DNA of 64,000 bases from UBA7662 sp036787895. GTDB lineage: Bacteria > Bacteroidota > Bacteroidia > UBA7662. This document shows, in pieces, positions 61,599 to 64,000 of the stretch. Both the position numbers and the translations under genes were made by a program. The stretch is taken from positions 89,033 to 153,032 of the forward strand of contig DAIQOK010000006.1 of assembly GCA_036787895.1 (NCBI GenBank), written 5' to 3'. Numbering within the stretch: position 1 is the stretch's first letter; each line of letters begins with the position of its first letter. A model generated the notes under the pieces. That model had not been told where the DNA came from. It saw nothing but the letters and a program-made list of their open reading frames with translations, and did no database searches.

Positions 61599-61613
61599 AG
61601 CAAGATAGTTGGT

Positions 61614-63860
61614 ATGCGTTTCTTCTTTCTTTTCCTCTTCTGTTTCGGATTTCAAGGCGCTATGGCTGGCGATGGTTCCCAAAAAATAGATCGGCCGAAG
61701 GTGAGCTTAACCTTAAGTGGTGGTGGTGCCAAAGGGCTGGCTCATATAGGTTTGCTTCATGCCATCGACAGTGCAGGTTTGCCCATCGATATGCTGACCG
61801 GGACCAGCATGGGCGCAGTGGTGGGGGCTTTGTATGCCGTGGGTTATTCGGCCCGACAAATCGATTCAATTGCGCGTAAAATAGACTGGGAGACAATTTT
61901 TTCATCTTCGCCCGATTTGAGACGTGTAGCCGTTGATCAAAAACTGGAAATAGAACAGCAGGCCTTTGAGCTGAAGCTCAAAAAAGGCAAAGTGCAAATC
62001 CCGTCAGGCATCATCGAGTCGCAGGAATTGTGGTTATTACTGAGTGAATTGTTTTTGCCGGTTTACGACAAACCCGAGTTTTCGGAATTCAGCATACCCT
62101 TTAAATGTATTTCGACCGATGTGCTTAGCGGCGAGGCAGTAGTTCACGAACGGGGCAATATTACATTGGCCGTACGCTCGAGCATGGCTATTCCCTCAGT
62201 ATTTACCGCCATTGACATGTCAGGGCGCCGGCTGATCGACGGGGGTGTGGTTCGCAATTTTCCCGTGCGCGACGCCAAAGCCATGGGGGCTGATATACTG
62301 ATAGGCGTGAATGTTTCTACCGCACGTATTCCGGCCGATCAGCTCAATTCGGCCCTCGATATACTGTATCAAACGGCATTTATCAGTTCAAGTAGTGAGT
62401 TTCAGGAGGAACAAAAGTTGCTCGATGTATTCATTGACATAGATATGGGGCCCTATTCAGCGGCCAGTTTTAGCTCGAGTGATAGCATTATTGAATTGGG
62501 AAGGTTGGCAGGCTTACGCTATTATCCGATTTTTAAACGTTTGGCCGACTCACTGAATGCCATTCAGCAGGTGAACTTTAACAGTTGTCGTTTGCCTACC
62601 GACCAACAGTTTTTGGTACGAGCAATTGAATTTGATGGCCTTGAGCGCACCACCCGAACGTCGATTTTAGAGCGGCTAGGCATTAATACCGGTGATTATG
62701 TGACAGCTGAGTTGTTGTCGGATCGTATTCGGGATGTGCACAGCACGCGTTTATACAAATCGGTCATATACATCGCTGAGCCACACCCTGAGGGCGGCGT
62801 GAGATTGAAATTCAAGGTGCACGAGCATGCACCGGTGGGCCTGGCTGCCGGCATTCATTACAATACTCTTTCGAATATTGCCATTACTGCCAATTATCGT
62901 GTTGTGAACTGGTTTACAGATAAATCGGAGACTACTTTCCGCCTGAATCTCGGCGATAATATCCGTTTTTTAGCGAAACAAGAGCAATATTTGGGTAAAC
63001 GATTATCGAATAAATTCAGTCTGGAGTTTCAACACGACCGGGTATTTAACGCCATTTACAACAATTACAGGCAGGTACAGTTGTACCGTGAAATTCGCAC
63101 TTTGCTAACCGCCCGTTACGACCGCAAGCTGGGTAATGAAAGGTTGATAGGTATAGGTATTAGCGTTGAAAATATTTTGTGGCGGCCTCGCTTGGCGACT
63201 CCCATTGAATTCCGGCCGAACAACAGTTTTGGGCTCGTGTTTTACGAGTTTAATTTAAACAGTTTACCTACCAGGAATTTTCCGGAAGAAGGTAGCCTGG
63301 CCCAATACCGGGTGGAGTACATCTTTAATCAGGAACCCAGTTTTACCGTTTCCATGCAGGATTCGATGGTGGAATTTGATCGCACTGTGTTGTCGTACCG
63401 ACCCTATTTCCGGGGAAGCTGGCGGATAGAACAATATGTAAAGCTGGCAAAAAGATGGAGTACAGGTTGGAAATCCTATGGTGGCATTAACTTCACCACC
63501 ACTGAGCAATTTTTGTTTCACAATCAGTGGAATGTGGGTGGACATTATCCTATTTTCCGTAATCAGCTACCTTTTGCTGGTTTTCGAGATTTCCAGTTCC
63601 ATTCCGATGGGGTAGCGATTTTACAAGGCCAGATTCAATACCGTTGGCTAGAGAATCTCTTTTTGATTGGTCGGGGTAATGCAGGTATTTTTGATCTTCA
63701 CCGCTACAGTATTGCCATACCCGAACGTATCCCGTTTATGTGGGGGGCGAGTTTGTCGGCCGGTTATCGTTCGCCTATTGGTCCTGTAGATGTTTCGCTG
63801 AACTACAATATTACCGACCAGAGTTTCAGTGGGCAGATCAATTTGGGGTGGTGGTTTTGA
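61614..63860 (+). CDS. Patatin-like phospholipase fused to a BamA-type barrel
   Basis: 748 residues from the ATG at 61614; a TTG six codons earlier would weaken the signal peptide (MRFFFLFLF...GAMAG). The patatin domain (about 25-310) has the oxyanion motif SGGGAKGLAHIG, nucleophile GTSMG (Ser65) and Asp209 in DGG. A POTRA-like segment (EFDGLERTTRTSILERLGIN) and a surface-antigen (Omp85) barrel follow, ending in GWWF. This is the PlpD layout, a type Vd autotransporter-like lipase. It is expected to sit in the outer membrane. Confidence 0.9.
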   Translation: MRFFFLFLFCFGFQGAMAGDGSQKIDRPKVSLTLSGGGAKGLAHIGLLHAIDSAGLPIDMLTGTSMGAVVGALYAVGYSARQIDSIARKIDWETIFSSSPDLRRVAVDQKLEIEQQAFELKLKKGKVQIPSGIIESQELWLLLSELFLPVYDKPEFSEFSIPFKCISTDVLSGEAVVHERGNITLAVRSSMAIPSVFTAIDMSGRRLIDGGVVRNFPVRDAKAMGADILIGVNVSTARIPADQLNSALDILYQTAFISSSSEFQEEQKLLDVFIDIDMGPYSAASFSSSDSIIELGRLAGLRYYPIFKRLADSLNAIQQVNFNSCRLPTDQQFLVRAIEFDGLERTTRTSILERLGINTGDYVTAELLSDRIRDVHSTRLYKSVIYIAEPHPEGGVRLKFKVHEHAPVGLAAGIHYNTLSNIAITANYRVVNWFTDKSETTFRLNLGDNIRFLAKQEQYLGKRLSNKFSLEFQHDRVFNAIYNNYRQVQLYREIRTLLTARYDRKLGNERLIGIGISVENILWRPRLATPIEFRPNNSFGLVFYEFNLNSLPTRNFPEEGSLAQYRVEYIFNQEPSFTVSMQDSMVEFDRTVLSYRPYFRGSWRIEQYVKLAKRWSTGWKSYGGINFTTTEQFLFHNQWNVGGHYPIFRNQLPFAGFRDFQFHSDGVAILQGQIQYRWLENLFLIGRGNAGIFDLHRYSIAIPERIPFMWGASLSAGYRSPIGPVDVSLNYNITDQSFSGQINLGWWF

Positions 63861-63916
63861 GGGAAGTCAAAATTGTAAAATTTCAAATTCAAAATTGGCT
63901 GGGTTGCCCTGCGGGC

Positions 63917-63938
63917 GTCCATGGTCGATAGTCCATGG
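63917..63938. repeat. Short direct repeat GTCCATGG near the window end
   Basis: GTCCATGG-TCGATA-GTCCATGG: two identical 8-mers, each holding the palindrome CCATGG. It may be part of a dispersed intergenic repeat continuing beyond the window. No gene is seen in 63861-64000. Confidence 0.45.
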
Positions 63939-64000
63939 CGCTGTCTGTCTCGTCCTGGAAAAAGTTGACAGTTTCTAACTGTTTAACTATGGCCTATATT

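Overview
The window is from the chromosome of a Gram-negative member of the Bacteroidota. The evidence is a lipid A gene (lpxB), three genes for proteins with type IX secretion (T9SS) C-terminal sorting domains, two Omp28-type lipoproteins, a DUF6029 outer-membrane protein, a nadC-DUF4783 pair, several TAnnTTTG-type -7 promoter boxes typical of the phylum, and few strong Shine-Dalgarno sites. I cannot place it below phylum. A run of exactly 100 N inside a tandem repeat shows this is a scaffolded draft, probably a metagenome assembly. Coding density is very high. Neighbouring genes often overlap by 1-20 bases and several convergent pairs share stop-codon bases.

Layout: 0-9.7 kb (mostly + strand) holds a BadF-type sugar kinase, a TlpA thioredoxin, an envelope block (DUF6029 protein, two CxxC Omp28 lipoproteins, a geranylgeranyl-reductase-like flavoprotein, a small lipoprotein), parE and a DUF547 protein. 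9.7-14.7 kb holds a SUI1/eIF1-like factor, nadC-DUF4783, a lipoprotein, an M20 dipeptidase and a sigma-54-type response regulator. 14.7-15.7 kb is gene-poor, with a possible small RNA, a 78-bp tandem repeat carrying a terminator, the N gap and tRNA-Ala(GGC). 15.8-25.7 kb holds surE-lpxB, a DAO-type flavoprotein, a TPR histidine kinase, DinB, and a WYL-regulator locus with an operator-like palindrome in front of GyrI-like, AlkD-like and hydrolase genes. 25.7-31.7 kb holds a LytTR membrane regulator, a tandem pair of T9SS cargo genes (one cut by a single in-frame TGA) and an inner-membrane/outer-membrane fusion protein.

31.7-44 kb holds a lipoprotein, a Gre-like factor, a cold-shock protein, an MBOAT/SGNH O-acylation pair, a Qnr-like pentapeptide protein, pruA, and a set of polytopic membrane proteins with a polysaccharide deacetylase that begins next to a G9 tract. 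44-50 kb holds parC, a frameshifted hypothetical gene, a LigB-type dioxygenase and a third T9SS protein. 50-54 kb is a minus-strand run: pirin, OsmC, an Fe-S/CDGSH protein, mnmH and selD. The last two make the selenium donor and insert selenium into tRNA. 54-58.4 kb is a tightly overlapping run: ABC ATPase, ABC permease, Ppx/GppA, an acetolactate-decarboxylase-like secreted protein, and a second LytTR regulator. 58.4-64 kb holds a lipoprotein TPR histidine kinase, a DUF4349 protein and a patatin-BamA fusion.

No prophage, CRISPR array, transposase or obvious defence island is visible. The most interesting items are the WYL/operator/AlkD locus, the fusion protein with an internal signal peptide, the G9 tract at the deacetylase start, the nonsense-interrupted T9SS paralogue, and the repeat-terminator array behind tRNA-Ala.
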